Shown here: one piece after another, positions 46,020-55,716 of the stretch | How the letters are laid out: each line of letters opens with the position of its first letter | Numbering within the stretch: the first letter of the stretch is position 1 | Notes under the pieces: generated by a model | Databases searched by the model: none | The model's input: only the letters and a program-made list of their open reading frames with translations | Told to the model about the DNA's origin: nothing | Made by a program: the position numbers and the translations under genes | NCBI RefSeq assembly: GCF_003967555.1 | Contig: NZ_BIFS01000001.1 | Span: forward strand, 3,596,001-3,660,000 | Source: Dictyobacter kobayashii | Lineage (GTDB): Bacteria > Chloroflexota > Ktedonobacteria > Ktedonobacterales > Ktedonobacteraceae | Direction of reading: 5' to 3' | Length of the DNA stretch: 64,000 bases

Positions 46020-46938
46020 GCGGTGGCTCGTGCTGTGTATACTGAGCCCTGAACTGCCTGGTTTGTGCTATACAAACTCCCAGTAGAATCAGTACTCCAC
46101 TGAGGAGTAAGCCTGATGTAATTGCTTCGTGTAAAAAGAGACTACCACCGGCCACACTGACAAGTGGCACCAGATAAAGGAAGAGCCCTGCCTGTGAGCC
46201 TGGCATGGATGCCACCCCATAATTCCATAAAATGGTTGCGATGACCGTACTACCAACGGTGAGTAAGAGCAGTGCCAGCCAGCCAAAGGCATTAAAAAGC
46301 AGTAGATGGCTCGCAAGTTGTGGGGTATAAAATACCAGCAGTGGTAGTGTCCCGATCAAGGTGGTCAGCCCGGTACAATTCCTGGCTCCGTACTTTGTGG
46401 TCAGGGGGCGTACTAGTATCGTGTAGGCGGACCACATAAAGGCTGCCAGTAATGTTAATCCTGCTCCCAGCAGTTGCGTAGTGGTAAAAGAGATACCTGT
46501 TGTGTCCCCCATCAAAGCTCCTACTCCAATGCCAATGGCGGCCAGGGCTAATCCAAGCCAGACAGACCAATGCGGCCGTTCGTGTGTTAACCGCATTGAG
46601 AGTAGCAAGATCCAGATGGGTTCAGTGGCAATTAAGATGCCAGCCAGGCTAGCAGGAATAAAATTGAGCCCAAAGGCGACGATCAGGTTGTAGCCAATAC
46701 TATTTAATAGCCCGCATAGAATAGCTAATCCGATATCTCTTCTTGACCAGTGCTGATTTCGCAGTTGTAGCAATGTCGGCAACAATAGCAGCGACGAAAT
46801 AGTGAAGCGCACCAGAATCAGTTGTAAGGGTGTCAGGTGGCTGAGCAGGTATCTGGTGGCCACTGGTGCCATCCCCCAGCAGATTACCGCCAGTAAGAGT
46901 GCTCCTGCGCCAAAGGAATAGGATGAGCGGGTCTGCAT
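46006..46938 (-). CDS. EamA/DMT-family transporter
   Basis: 310 residues, ten membrane helices in two EamA repeats; the pattern GMAPVATRYLLSHLTPLQLILVRF in the first and AGLFLYLVPLVSVAGGSLFLHEAI in the second are typical. The family exports small metabolites, cysteine or amino acids; the substrate is not predictable. It converges with the ECF sigma gene. Confidence 0.88.
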   Translation of the reverse strand: MQTRSSYSFGAGALLLAVICWGMAPVATRYLLSHLTPLQLILVRFTISSLLLLPTLLQLRNQHWSRRDIGLAILCGLLNSIGYNLIVAFGLNFIPASLAGILIATEPIWILLLSMRLTHERPHWSVWLGLALAAIGIGVGALMGDTTGISFTTTQLLGAGLTLLAAFMWSAYTILVRPLTTKYGARNCTGLTTLIGTLPLLVFYTPQLASHLLLFNAFGWLALLLLTVGSTVIATILWNYGVASMPGSQAGLFLYLVPLVSVAGGSLFLHEAITSGLLLSGVLILLGVCIAQTRQFRAQYTQHEPPLKRT

Positions 46939-47090
46939 GTCTCTTTTCAACTCTCTTCTTTATTTAATGTCGATATATTTCAATGTTAGCTGTTTTTGCT
47001 GTGCAATTCAAGCTAGCTGATCGATTTTCAGGTCGTGCACGTATCCCTTTATAGAGAGATGCGAGTAATAAGACTACAGTAAAGAATTCC

Positions 47091-47220
47091 TTCTGTGGTG
47101 CAAAAATTGCGCAGGACGCAATTTTTGCACCACAGAATAAAAAAGGTGCGGGCGCGGCAGCCCATGTCTGCATGGGAGTGGCACGTTTCCCATGATGATG
47201 GAAGTAAGGCACATTTACAC
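47091..47220 (+). repeat. Family B (MITE-like) element, copy 7
   Basis: 21-bp perfect arms 47091-47111 and 47117-47137 with a five-base loop, core GGTGCAAAAATTGCG, then GGTGCGGGCGCGGCAGCCCA, CCCATGATGATGGAAGTAAG and GCACATTT. In-frame codons upstream of the HAD start at 47242 come from this element and should not be annotated as protein. Confidence 0.85.
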
Positions 47221-47241
47221 ATTTTAAATAGGAGGATTTGT

Positions 47242-47925
47242 ATGTCTCAGCATAGACCAATTAAGGGCGTTATTCTGGATGTGGATGGTACGCTGGTAGA
47301 TAGTAACGAAGCACACACCAGGGCCTGGGTTGAGGCAATGGAATGGGCAGGCTATCATGTTGATTTCAAAAGAGTTGCTCCTTTGATTGGCATGGGTGGC
47401 GATAAAGTTTTGCCTGAGGTCTTGAATATCTCTAAAGATAGCCCTGAGGGGCAACGTATCAGCCAACGGCGTAAGGAGATCTTTCAACAAAAATACCTTG
47501 CGACTGTCAAAGCTTTTCCCGGTACGGCCGAATTGTTACACCATATGCATGATCAGGGGCTGAAGTTGATCATTGCAACTTCCGCAGAACCAGACGAATT
47601 GAACAAAATGTTACAGCTCATAGAGCCGCATATTGAGGAATTGTTTGAAAATGCTACTACATCTAAGGATGCCAGTCAGTCCAAGCCAGATCCAGATGTA
47701 GTTCAGGCCGCCATTGAGCGCATCAAATTGAGCCCGCAGGAACTCATCATGATTGGCGATACTGCGTATGATATTGAAGCCGCTTCCAGGGCTTCGGTTG
47801 CCGCGATCGCTTTCCGCAGCGGCGGCTGGAGCGATGAGGACTTAAAGGGCGCTGTGGCTATCTATGATGGCCCTGCGGATCTTCTCAAGCATTATGATGA
47901 ATCTCCATTGGCCCGGGGATTATGA
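47242..47925 (+). CDS. HAD-superfamily hydrolase (phosphoglycolate phosphatase-like)
   Basis: 227 residues. DVDGTLVDSNEAH at residues 13-25 is HAD motif I with both Asp residues; motif II is IIATSAEP, motif III the Lys in SKPDPD and motif IV IGDTAYDIEAA. A helical cap sits between motif I and II, class C1. Such enzymes dephosphorylate phosphoglycolate, sugar phosphates or nucleotides; the substrate is undetermined. AGGAGG precedes ATG 47242. Confidence 0.92.
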   Translation: MSQHRPIKGVILDVDGTLVDSNEAHTRAWVEAMEWAGYHVDFKRVAPLIGMGGDKVLPEVLNISKDSPEGQRISQRRKEIFQQKYLATVKAFPGTAELLHHMHDQGLKLIIATSAEPDELNKMLQLIEPHIEELFENATTSKDASQSKPDPDVVQAAIERIKLSPQELIMIGDTAYDIEAASRASVAAIAFRSGGWSDEDLKGAVAIYDGPADLLKHYDESPLARGL

Positions 47926-47938
47926 CTAACAGAATAGG

Positions 47939-48030
47939 CTCTCCGTCCTTCCCCGGAAGGACGGAGAGTCACAGAATAAAAGAAAAAGACAGGTAACAAT
48001 CAGCATTACCTGTCTTTTTCTTTTATTCTG
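47939..48030. terminator. Two hairpins between convergent genes
   Basis: CTCTCCGTCCTTCC/GGAAGGACGGAGAG (47939-47968) is followed by a longer stem CAGAATAAAAGAAAAAGACA/GTCTTTTTCTTTTATTCTG (47972-48030). They lie between the ends of the HAD and LEA-like genes and can stop transcription from both sides. Confidence 0.85.
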
Positions 48031-48063
48031 TTGGTTATATACTTGCTAAACCTACAGCGGCAA

Positions 48064-49050
48064 TTAGATGCCGAGGTAGGCACGATACTTGTTCCACTGA
48101 GCAGCCACGAAGCTACGCGCTTCTGAACCCGCGATAGGGGTATAGAAAAGAGCGGCGGCCACACCAGCAATCAGGCCCAGGCGGAACATGGTCTTTGCCC
48201 GTTGGCGCTTGCGCTGGTAGTGCTCATATTGATCCTGAACTGATTCAGAAAAATCTTTGGCATTTGAGGCGGCTTTCTTCAAGCTCTTGTTAGCCTGCTT
48301 TGAGCTCTTATTCAGGAAGTCCTGGGTTGAAGCCAGTCCTGGTACAACATTATCCTGAATGCTGCCCTGAAAATGATCCAGCTTTTTCTGCGCCTTTTTT
48401 AGATTTTTCTGCGCTTGCTTGCTGTTCTTCTCAAACAGATCCTGTGCCCGTGATGTACTGGTATCAAGAACGTCCTGGGCGCGGTGTGTACCAACCTGGA
48501 AGAGGTCTTGAGCACGCTGCGTACCTGTCTCAAGGACATTCTGGGCGCGGTGTGTGCCAGTTCCCAGAAGATCCTGTGCCAGTGAAGCACCACTTGAAAG
48601 AGCGCTCTGGGTTTTATCCCAGCGTGTGCTGGCGTTGTCCTGGGCCTGGGACTGGAATTTCTTGAAGTTTTTCTGAGCTTTTTTCTGAGTTTTCTTCAGA
48701 TTTTTCAGATTCTTCTCGTTTTGTTTCTGGTTCTGTTTGAGCAGAACACTGGCCGCACCAGCTCCAGCTAGAAGCGCACCCTGGGTTTTGGTCAAACCCG
48801 TTCTTACATTGCCATAAGTTGACTGTGCAGTATCCCTGGTCGTACCATAGGTTGACTGTGCAGCGTCTTTGGTGTTTTCGTAAACAGACTGTGCGGCGTC
48901 TTTGGTTGCCTCATATGCTGATTGTGCAGCATCTTTGAGGTTCTCATATGTAGACAGTGCCGAGTCCTGAGCCTGTTGATATTTCTCTTGAGCTCGCTCG
49001 TATTTTGTCTGCGGCTGATGAGATGTAAGGCGATCTAATAAGTTAGCCAT
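48064..49050 (-). CDS. LEA-like helical repeat protein with C-terminal membrane anchor
   Basis: 328 residues. Residues about 30-85 repeat an 11-residue unit (YEATKDAAQS, YENTKDAAQS, YGTTRDTAQS), the periodicity of group 3 LEA and apolipoprotein-like amphipathic helices. A Lys/Asn-rich segment follows, then a second set of 12-residue units (GTHRAQDVLDTS, GTQRAQDLFQV). A single hydrophobic helix near residue 290 (FRLGLIAGVAAALFYTPIAG) resembles the YtxH anchor. Likely a stress or desiccation-linked membrane-associated protein, by composition only. The start has a good AAAGGGGG binding site. Confidence 0.8.
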   Translation of the reverse strand: MANLLDRLTSHQPQTKYERAQEKYQQAQDSALSTYENLKDAAQSAYEATKDAAQSVYENTKDAAQSTYGTTRDTAQSTYGNVRTGLTKTQGALLAGAGAASVLLKQNQKQNEKNLKNLKKTQKKAQKNFKKFQSQAQDNASTRWDKTQSALSSGASLAQDLLGTGTHRAQNVLETGTQRAQDLFQVGTHRAQDVLDTSTSRAQDLFEKNSKQAQKNLKKAQKKLDHFQGSIQDNVVPGLASTQDFLNKSSKQANKSLKKAASNAKDFSESVQDQYEHYQRKRQRAKTMFRLGLIAGVAAALFYTPIAGSEARSFVAAQWNKYRAYLGI

Positions 49051-49192
49051 ACGACCCCCTTTCGCTTGTTGAGTTGTCTATCGAATTTTTTAATATTTGT
49101 AATCGTGCTACGTACTATAAGCACGCTTGAGCTACTGATGTAGTTTCATTTAGTATACAGGTAGTATACAGGTACCAATAAGAGATAGTTGA

Positions 49193-49405
49193 TCCTTAGA
49201 ATGTGCCTTATTCTCATGATCTTAGCGCTCTTCACGCCTGCATTTGAGCGCCAAAGGCGCTCAGAAGTCTTCTTGTGTGGTGCAAAAAAGTGCGCCCGGC
49301 GCACTTTTTTGCACCACACAAGAAAAAAAGCTCGGGCGCGCCAGCGCACGTCCACGCAAGAATGGCACGCTTCCCAAGTGGATGGGAGTAAGAGACATTC
49401 TTAAA
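49193..49405 (+). repeat. Family B element, copy 8: complete MITE-like unit with terminal inverted repeats
   Basis: The left end reads CTTAGAATGTGCCTTATTC and the right end AGTAAGAGACATTCTTAA; these are inverted copies. Inside lie a short stem, the main palindrome 49271-49323 (25-bp arms, loop CCG) and the conserved tail. This copy defines the element's ends. Its right end abuts the ackA stop codon. Confidence 0.85.
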
Positions 49406-50613
49406 TCACTGCATAATGCGCCAGCATTCGCGGGCGATTTCCCAGTCTTCTTGTGTATGAACAAGAAGGACACGTACCGTGGAATCAGTCGTAGAGATCT
49501 CTTCATCGGCTGGTGATGCGTTATTTTTTTTCTCATCTATTTTTAGATGCAAGAAGTCAAATGCCTCGCAGACCTTTGCTCGGATCAGCGCGTCGTTTTC
49601 TCCAATGCCACCGGTAAACGTGAGTACATCAATGCCACCCAGTGTGGCGATCATGCTGCCAATGGCGGCGCGTAGGCGATAGATGAAGATATCGAGGGCC
49701 AGTTGGGCGCGTTCATTGCCAGCCTTAATCGCTTCATGAATAGCACGCACATCGCTTGAGAGGCCCGAGACGCCTTTGAAGCCAGATTGTTTATTGAGTA
49801 TGTTCTCTAACTTATCGGCATCATAGCCTTTTTCGCGTTGCAGATAGATAAGAATGCTGGGATCGATAGAGCCAGAACGTGTCCCCATCATGAGCCCTTC
49901 AAGGGGAGTAAAGCCCATCGTGGTGTCGATGCTGTGACCATGTTTGATGGCGGCGAGCGAACTGCCGTTGCCAAGATGACAATTGACCAGGAGCAGCTCT
50001 TCAAGCTTCTTTTCTAGAATCTGGGCACTTCTACGCGAGCAATACTGATGGCTGATACCATGAAAACCATAGCGTTGAATCCCTTGCTCGTACCATTCAT
50101 AAGGTCCTGGGTAGACTTTTACTTCAAGGGGCATACGGCGATGAAATGAGGTATCAAAGACGGCAATCTGTGGCATATCGGTCTTGATCTGTTCGATCGC
50201 CTGGATGCCTTCCAGATCAGCTGGATTATGCAGAGGGGCAAAGGCGGCCAGTTTTTGAATGGTATCTTTGATATGCTGATCGATATGCACACCTTCTGTA
50301 AAATCCGGGCCGCCATGCACAACTCGATGCCCAACTACGGCGATCTCGGCCAGATCGTTGATAACTTTGGTGTTGCCTGACCAGAGTGTTTTGAGCATTT
50401 GATTGATAACGTCTGTGCGATTGTTTGTGTCTAACTCTTGATCGATGGTTTGGCCATTAGCTTTTATTTTTAGCTCTGTTTTGCCTTGTTCTTTGGTCCA
50501 GTCTGCCTGCGCTTCCCACAATGCGCTGGGGGTGTTGAACGCAATGGGCTTTCAACTTCATATAAGCTACTTTTATGGCTGCTTGACCCGGCATTAAAAA
50601 CCAGAACTTTCAT
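49406..50613 (-). CDS. ackA: Acetate kinase, one-base frameshift
   Basis: About 402 residues when one A is added to AAA (plus-strand TTT 50550-50552), which links MKVLVFNAGSSSHKSSLYEVEKP to IAFNTPSALWEAQ. NAGSSSHKSSL is the start signature; HRVVHGG, FDTSFHR, GFHGISHQY, HLGNGSSLAAI and GFTPLEGLMMGTRSGSIDP follow; these are substrate- and catalysis-related residues. It interconverts acetate + ATP with acetyl phosphate. No pta gene is adjacent. The published-frame version starting at 50521 would lack the N-terminal motif and should be rejected. Confidence 0.92.
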
Positions 50614-50848
50614 ACAATGGGTCCTCTCCCGTGATTGAGCTATACAACTATATGTCAAATATAACACGTTCTATGCCCGGCAACTGTGACATTTCCTGAT
50701 TTTTGACGGTTGCTGGTAATAGCGTATGCCTTGCTTGAGTATAGGTCTCAATCTCTACAAATGTATAGGGGTTTACAGGCCGGTGCACTGATATGTGAGG
50801 GGATTGTGAGATTGAAAGGAGGAGCTGCGCCCATAAAGGGGCGCAGCT

Positions 50849-53572
50849 CTAATGGGCCATAAAGTTTTGCCAGAAGAGGTGCATCCGTTCGCGTAGAGGG
50901 GTATGCTCTGGCTTACGTAAGTATGGATCGCTTTGCCAGAGTTGTTCCGCGAACGAACGTGCCTGCTCGATTAGAGCCGTATCGCTGAAGTCCGCGATAT
51001 GTAGCTCTGGCATGCCGCTCTGACGCACCCCGATGAAATCGCCGGGTCCGCGCAGGCGTAGATCTTCTTCTGAGAGCTTAAATCCATCATCGGTATCCTG
51101 GAAGACGCCCAGTCGTTCCTGGGCCTGGATGCTGGCTTCTGCGCTCAAAACATAACAGTAGGATTGGTATTTGCCGCGCCCGACTCGGCCACGGAACTGG
51201 TGTAACTGGGAGAGTCCGAAGCGGTCGGCGTCTTCAATAACCATGACAGTGGCGTTCGGAATATCGATGCCAACCTCAATTACTGAAGTGGCCACCAGAA
51301 TGTCCAATTCGTGGTCGCGGAAACGATGCATGATCTGATCTTTGTCGGCTGGCTTCATTGCTCCATGTAGTAAACCTATACGCAAGTTAGGGAACACTTC
51401 GCGCTGTAAGCGTTCATATTCACTGGTGGCAGCCTTGGCTGATAGAGACTCTGATTCCTCGATCAAGGGACAGATAATGAACGCCTGACGCCCTTCTGCC
51501 ACCTGTTGGGCGATCAGGGTATTAGCCTCATTGCGCCGAGTGCCGGTCCGCCAGCGGGTAATGATTTTCTGACGCCCAGGGGGTAACTGGTCAATCACTG
51601 AGACATCGAGATCTCCATAGAGTGTCAGGGCCAATGTACGCGGTATTGGCGTTGCCGTCATTACTAACATATGTGGATGCAGGCCCTTTTGACGCAGGGC
51701 ATCGCGCTGCTCAACGCCAAAGCGATGCTGCTCATCGACAATCACCAAGCCCAGGCTATGGAAGTTTACGTCATCCTGGATTAAGGCGTGGGTGCCAATT
51801 GCGACTGCTGCCTGACCAGATTCCAGGGCCTGGCGGGCCAGGTTGCGTTCGCGCTGGCGCTGGCTGCCTGTCAGCAGGACCGTCTGGATGCCAAAGGGTT
51901 CCAGCATCGCACTGATACTGCGGGCATGCTGTTCTGCCAGTAATTCGGTTGGAGCCATGATCGCCCCCTGATAGCCATTCAAGGCTGCCAGCAGGAGCGA
52001 GGCCGCCGCCACTGCCGTTTTACCGGCTCCGACATCACCTTGTAGCAGGCGACACATCGGCTTGTTTTTTGTCAGATCCGCGAAAATCTCGTTGATCACC
52101 CGGCTCTGGGCGGCTGTAAACGAGAATGGCAAGGTGCCTTCAAAGGGCTTATCGGTGGCAATGACCGACCAGAGCGTTGAACCCAGCAATGGCGCGGCAG
52201 CTGGATTGGGCGCGGCTTTTTTACTGGCCTTAGCTGTATCCTGGGTAGGATTCAAGAAGATACGATGGTCGTAGCGCATGAAGGCATTGCCGTCTTTTGC
52301 CTCGCGTTGCCAGCGCGCGCGCCGCTCTTGCATCCCGAGTTGTAGCATAAAGAGCTCATCAAAGGCCAGCCGATGGTGGGCACTGGCGCGTAGCTCTTCG
52401 TTGTCTGGATAGTGTATTTGCTCGATGGCTCGTGACAGCATCATCAAGCGAGCGGCAGACTGTATGGAGCTCGGGAGATAATCCGGGATCATTTTGGCGT
52501 AGCGATCAACCACATATTTGGTGAAGCGCCGTAAAGCCTTGGCATTCAAGCCCTCGGTTAGCGGATAGATAGGAACCATGCGACCGGTATTGAGCAGATC
52601 ACCCTGTTCAGGCAATTCATGGCTGCGTACCGAGAACTCGACCTTATTGCCAAAGCGCTGTTTAACGCCTGTCACGACCAGGTAATTACCCTGCGAGGCC
52701 TGCAGCTGCTTTTGCAGATAAGGCTGATTAAACCAGGAGACATAGAGCTTGCCTGTCTCATCTGAGATAGTTGCAATGGTGCGTGTACGCCCATTGCCGG
52801 TCCGCTTCGTCTCTACATCCCAGATCAATCCCATCGTTGTGGTCACTTCATTGAAAGGGACATCAGCGATTTTGGTCAACTGGCTATAGTCGCGATGCTC
52901 GCGCGGAAAATAGAAGAGCAGGTCGCGTACGGTGCGCAGCCCCAGCGAGTGCAGTCGCGCCGCCACGGTGGGACCAACGCCTGGAATGGCAGTGATATCA
53001 GCGCTCAGCAGGGTCAGTGAGGTATGGCCCTGACTCATGCCGGCTTCCAGTCGAATTGGATTAGGGATATCCTGAGGCGGCTCTTTGCTGGCTGCCGATT
53101 TAGGTGTGGCCGCAGGCTTAGCATTTTTTGTTGTTGCTGCCCTGGCTTCCTCAGGTGCTGCGGCCGCAGACTTGCGCCGGGCTATATTTTCTGGCGCTGG
53201 CTGTCTTACTGGTTTGCTGGCCGTAGGGGACGAGGTTGGTTTGCTGTTAGCCTGTGATGCTGCTGTAGCATCAGGAGTGGCCATCTCAAGTTCATTAAGG
53301 ATTGCCAGGGCAGCCCGCAAGCTGGAGGCACGCTGAATCGGATCTTGTTGATGATAGCCATCAAGATATGAAGCGAAGCGTTGTAGTGGGCTCGCATCCT
53401 GGCCGGTGCTCTGGCAGAGTGCGCTGGTATCCGCGTACCAGCGCGCGGTAAACGCCTCTACGCCACCGGGTTTAATGGCTTGATCCTGGTGATTTGTGCG
53501 CTGCTCGTGCTGTAGAACTTTGCGGGCGCGCTCAACATAGGTTGTAAGTGTTGCAGTATTGCGATTTGACAT
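50849..53572 (-). CDS. recG: ATP-dependent DNA helicase RecG
   Basis: 907 residues, longer than typical RecG (about 690). The core is complete: wedge domain from about residue 190 (IPGVGPTVAARLHSLGLRTVRDLLFYFPREH), Walker A GDVGAGKTAVA, VDEQHRFG, TATPIPRTLALT and the C-terminal helicase motifs (VIEVGIDIPNATVM). The first 180 residues are an added Ala/Ser/Thr-rich arm, partly low complexity; such extension is common in Chloroflexota. RecG remodels stalled forks and branched DNA. The ATG at 53572 starts within the extension and is weakly supported. Confidence 0.95.
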   Translation of the reverse strand: MSNRNTATLTTYVERARKVLQHEQRTNHQDQAIKPGGVEAFTARWYADTSALCQSTGQDASPLQRFASYLDGYHQQDPIQRASSLRAALAILNELEMATPDATAASQANSKPTSSPTASKPVRQPAPENIARRKSAAAAPEEARAATTKNAKPAATPKSAASKEPPQDIPNPIRLEAGMSQGHTSLTLLSADITAIPGVGPTVAARLHSLGLRTVRDLLFYFPREHRDYSQLTKIADVPFNEVTTTMGLIWDVETKRTGNGRTRTIATISDETGKLYVSWFNQPYLQKQLQASQGNYLVVTGVKQRFGNKVEFSVRSHELPEQGDLLNTGRMVPIYPLTEGLNAKALRRFTKYVVDRYAKMIPDYLPSSIQSAARLMMLSRAIEQIHYPDNEELRASAHHRLAFDELFMLQLGMQERRARWQREAKDGNAFMRYDHRIFLNPTQDTAKASKKAAPNPAAAPLLGSTLWSVIATDKPFEGTLPFSFTAAQSRVINEIFADLTKNKPMCRLLQGDVGAGKTAVAAASLLLAALNGYQGAIMAPTELLAEQHARSISAMLEPFGIQTVLLTGSQRQRERNLARQALESGQAAVAIGTHALIQDDVNFHSLGLVIVDEQHRFGVEQRDALRQKGLHPHMLVMTATPIPRTLALTLYGDLDVSVIDQLPPGRQKIITRWRTGTRRNEANTLIAQQVAEGRQAFIICPLIEESESLSAKAATSEYERLQREVFPNLRIGLLHGAMKPADKDQIMHRFRDHELDILVATSVIEVGIDIPNATVMVIEDADRFGLSQLHQFRGRVGRGKYQSYCYVLSAEASIQAQERLGVFQDTDDGFKLSEEDLRLRGPGDFIGVRQSGMPELHIADFSDTALIEQARSFAEQLWQSDPYLRKPEHTPLRERMHLFWQNFMAH

Positions 53573-53727
53573 AAATACGGTTTTTTACTCTGTACTGTGA
53601 CGTTCAATATTCAGTGTCCATAATAGAAGGTAATTGGAACAGGTGTCAAGTACTAGAGGTATTCTCTGACCCATGGTGCAGGCTGTGAGGAATAGAACTC
53701 TATCTACCTCTAAGCCCCGGAAAGTGA

Positions 53728-54138
53728 TTAGATGCAATGGTTGAGGTACATGGTGAGAAAGGTAAGCGTTACCAGTATGGTGGCCCAAAGGACTGGTTGG
53801 GTAATGGTGCGGCGGTCGCGTTCATGGCTGATGAAGAAGCGTAGACAGCCCAGTAGGATGATGGCAATGGCCGCAATAATACCTGTATAAAATATGGTGC
53901 TGATCGTTCCTGCGCACACCGGTGTGCTTTGTCGGTGGCTGAAGAGCAGGTTAATCGTCACCACCAGAATACTCAGGATAGGGAGCAGCATGCTGTTCAC
54001 GGTATTGATCACGCGTTGATCTCCCTGCTTGCTACGCCAGTAGAGCCAGAGCAGTAACGCTATAAGCACCAGGGCTGTAAAAACAATCAATACCGTTATG
54101 AGCAGCATGCTAATGATTTCAAGACCTTTCCACGACAA
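53728..54138 (-). CDS. Small membrane protein of unknown function
   Basis: 136 residues with about four hydrophobic helices, basic loops and HERDRR near residue 105. It starts 11 bases after the stop of the ArsA-like gene and is on the same strand, so they may be co-translated. No family recognised. Confidence 0.65.
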   Translation of the reverse strand: MSWKGLEIISMLLITVLIVFTALVLIALLLWLYWRSKQGDQRVINTVNSMLLPILSILVVTINLLFSHRQSTPVCAGTISTIFYTGIIAAIAIILLGCLRFFISHERDRRTITQPVLWATILVTLTFLTMYLNHCI

Positions 54139-54149
54139 GCTTATCGGTA

Positions 54150-55334
54150 TCAGGCCGATTTATCTGCTTGTTCCGTTGGGACATTAAAATGGATTTCCAG
54201 CGATTTATTAACGAATCTGGCGACGGTCGCCTCTTGATTGGCCAGTACCGATGGTAAGGTGATATCGCGCTTGAAATTGCCGATCTCCACCACCATCTCA
54301 TCACCTTTTTTGCTCATCGATACTTTATCCATTTCGACATGGGGCAATGGTAAACGCAGGATATAGGTATCGCCTTCGCGGACAATTTCCTGGATCGGTC
54401 CCCGATGGAAGACCTGTGTGGGGTCATTAGCACCAAAGATGGTTTCGGCCAGCGCCCCCAGTGCATCGATGCCTAGAATTTCACGCGAATGATAGGGCGC
54501 TTCCCAGACAGGTAGCGGCGCAAAGGTCTGGTGGATGCGCTGGCGCAGCTTTTCCTGGGTGCGATAGAGATCCTGCATAAAGGCATCCTGGTACTCTCCA
54601 GCTTGAATCACACGATTGCAGACAACCGCATCGATTGGATAACCGAAGAGAGCCAGGTATGTTTCGGCGCGTAGTGCCTCTTTAATTACCATACGCTCTG
54701 GATTGACCACGGGTCGATAAGAGCTTACCTCGGGATCGCTCAGTACCTCACGTAACGCTTTGACCCGCTCGCTCAAGGCATTGACGGCATCTATGATCTC
54801 GGTGGTAGGAATTGGGAGTACCGCCTTGAGTAAGGGACGTGCAAAGCCCAGATTATTCTGCAGGCCCATGATACGGCTGGCATACCATTGAAAGGTATCT
54901 GGCATACTGAGGAGCCGCACCGTCTCGCCAGTCGGCGCGGCATCGATGATCACCACCTCAAAGTTACCATCACGCGCATTGCGATAGATGTTGATTAAAC
55001 TGACTATCTCATCCATGCCCGGGATCAATGCCAGCTCGTCCGCCAGGACGGCGTTGATCCCCTGTTTGCGCAAAGTTTTGGTCATCGATTCCTGCAGTTT
55101 TCCCCAGCCCTGGCGCATTTCATCCAGGACATTTACTTCCTGGGCCCACAGATTGGTAGCCAGTTCTTTGGGCTCCGAGGTCAGGTTGGCTTGCAGACAA
55201 TCTGCAAGGCTATGGGCAAGATCGGTGCTCACAACCAGGGTACGTTTTCCCTGCGTTGCGGCCCGTACAGCTGTGGCAGCTGAAACGGTGGTTTTGCCAA
55301 CGCCACCTTTGCCAAGATAGAGAATAATGCGCAT
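54150..55334 (-). CDS. ArsA/GET3-family ATPase with C-terminal Hsp20-like domain
   Basis: 394 residues. YLGKGGVGKTTVSAATAVRAATQG at about residues 5-28 is the deviant Walker A of ArsA/GET3; DLAHSLAD is switch I. VVIIDAAPTGETVRLLSMPDT is the switch II region. The last 75 residues (ILRLPLPHVEMDKVSMSKKGDEMVVEIG, KRDITLP) form a small beta-sandwich as in ArsA_HSP20 proteins. The metal-binding Cys residues of arsenite ArsA are absent, so arsenic transport is unlikely; a chaperone-like role as in GET3 is more plausible. ATG 55334 has AAGGAATCC upstream. Confidence 0.88.
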   Translation of the reverse strand: MRIILYLGKGGVGKTTVSAATAVRAATQGKRTLVVSTDLAHSLADCLQANLTSEPKELATNLWAQEVNVLDEMRQGWGKLQESMTKTLRKQGINAVLADELALIPGMDEIVSLINIYRNARDGNFEVVIIDAAPTGETVRLLSMPDTFQWYASRIMGLQNNLGFARPLLKAVLPIPTTEIIDAVNALSERVKALREVLSDPEVSSYRPVVNPERMVIKEALRAETYLALFGYPIDAVVCNRVIQAGEYQDAFMQDLYRTQEKLRQRIHQTFAPLPVWEAPYHSREILGIDALGALAETIFGANDPTQVFHRGPIQEIVREGDTYILRLPLPHVEMDKVSMSKKGDEMVVEIGNFKRDITLPSVLANQEATVARFVNKSLEIHFNVPTEQADKSA

Positions 55335-55716
55335 AGGATTCCTTGCTCTATTTTCTTTTACTGTATGGTTAAACGACCGCAGTGGCGATCTATCTCTCAC
55401 AAGTTTGCCTGAAATATGTACGAAAGCTGCACCGTTTAGGTTTGATGATCTATTCTTGCTGAGGTTTAGTGGTATATTACCCATTTCTATAACGAACATA
55501 CATCTATATTATGATCATGCTGTGATGATATACGAATACTTTTTCTAATATTGTGAAATTTATACTGGCAATAGGATACGTTTTTTCTACGGCAGCAGAA
55601 ATATTTATTTTTTTATACTGCGAGATGGAGTATCTTGTTGACAGGGGGTTAACTGGTCGATATTTCATCTATCGATGAATAACACCAGCGCTACTCAAAA
55701 AACGAATAGGAGATAT
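55335..55716. other. Divergent intergenic region with crtB promoter
   Basis: AT-rich, without a gene. A perfect -35 TTGACA (55638-55643) is 17 bases from TATTTC (55661-55666), which would start crtB mRNA about 45 bases before its start codon. No operator palindrome seen. Confidence 0.55.

Noticed and set aside
47095..47241. N-terminal extension of the HAD hydrolase
   Set aside because: It is the translation of family B copy 7; AGGAGG marks the true start at 47242.
54150..55334. Arsenite-efflux ATPase
   Set aside because: Cys residues for arsenite are absent and no arsR, arsB or arsD is adjacent.
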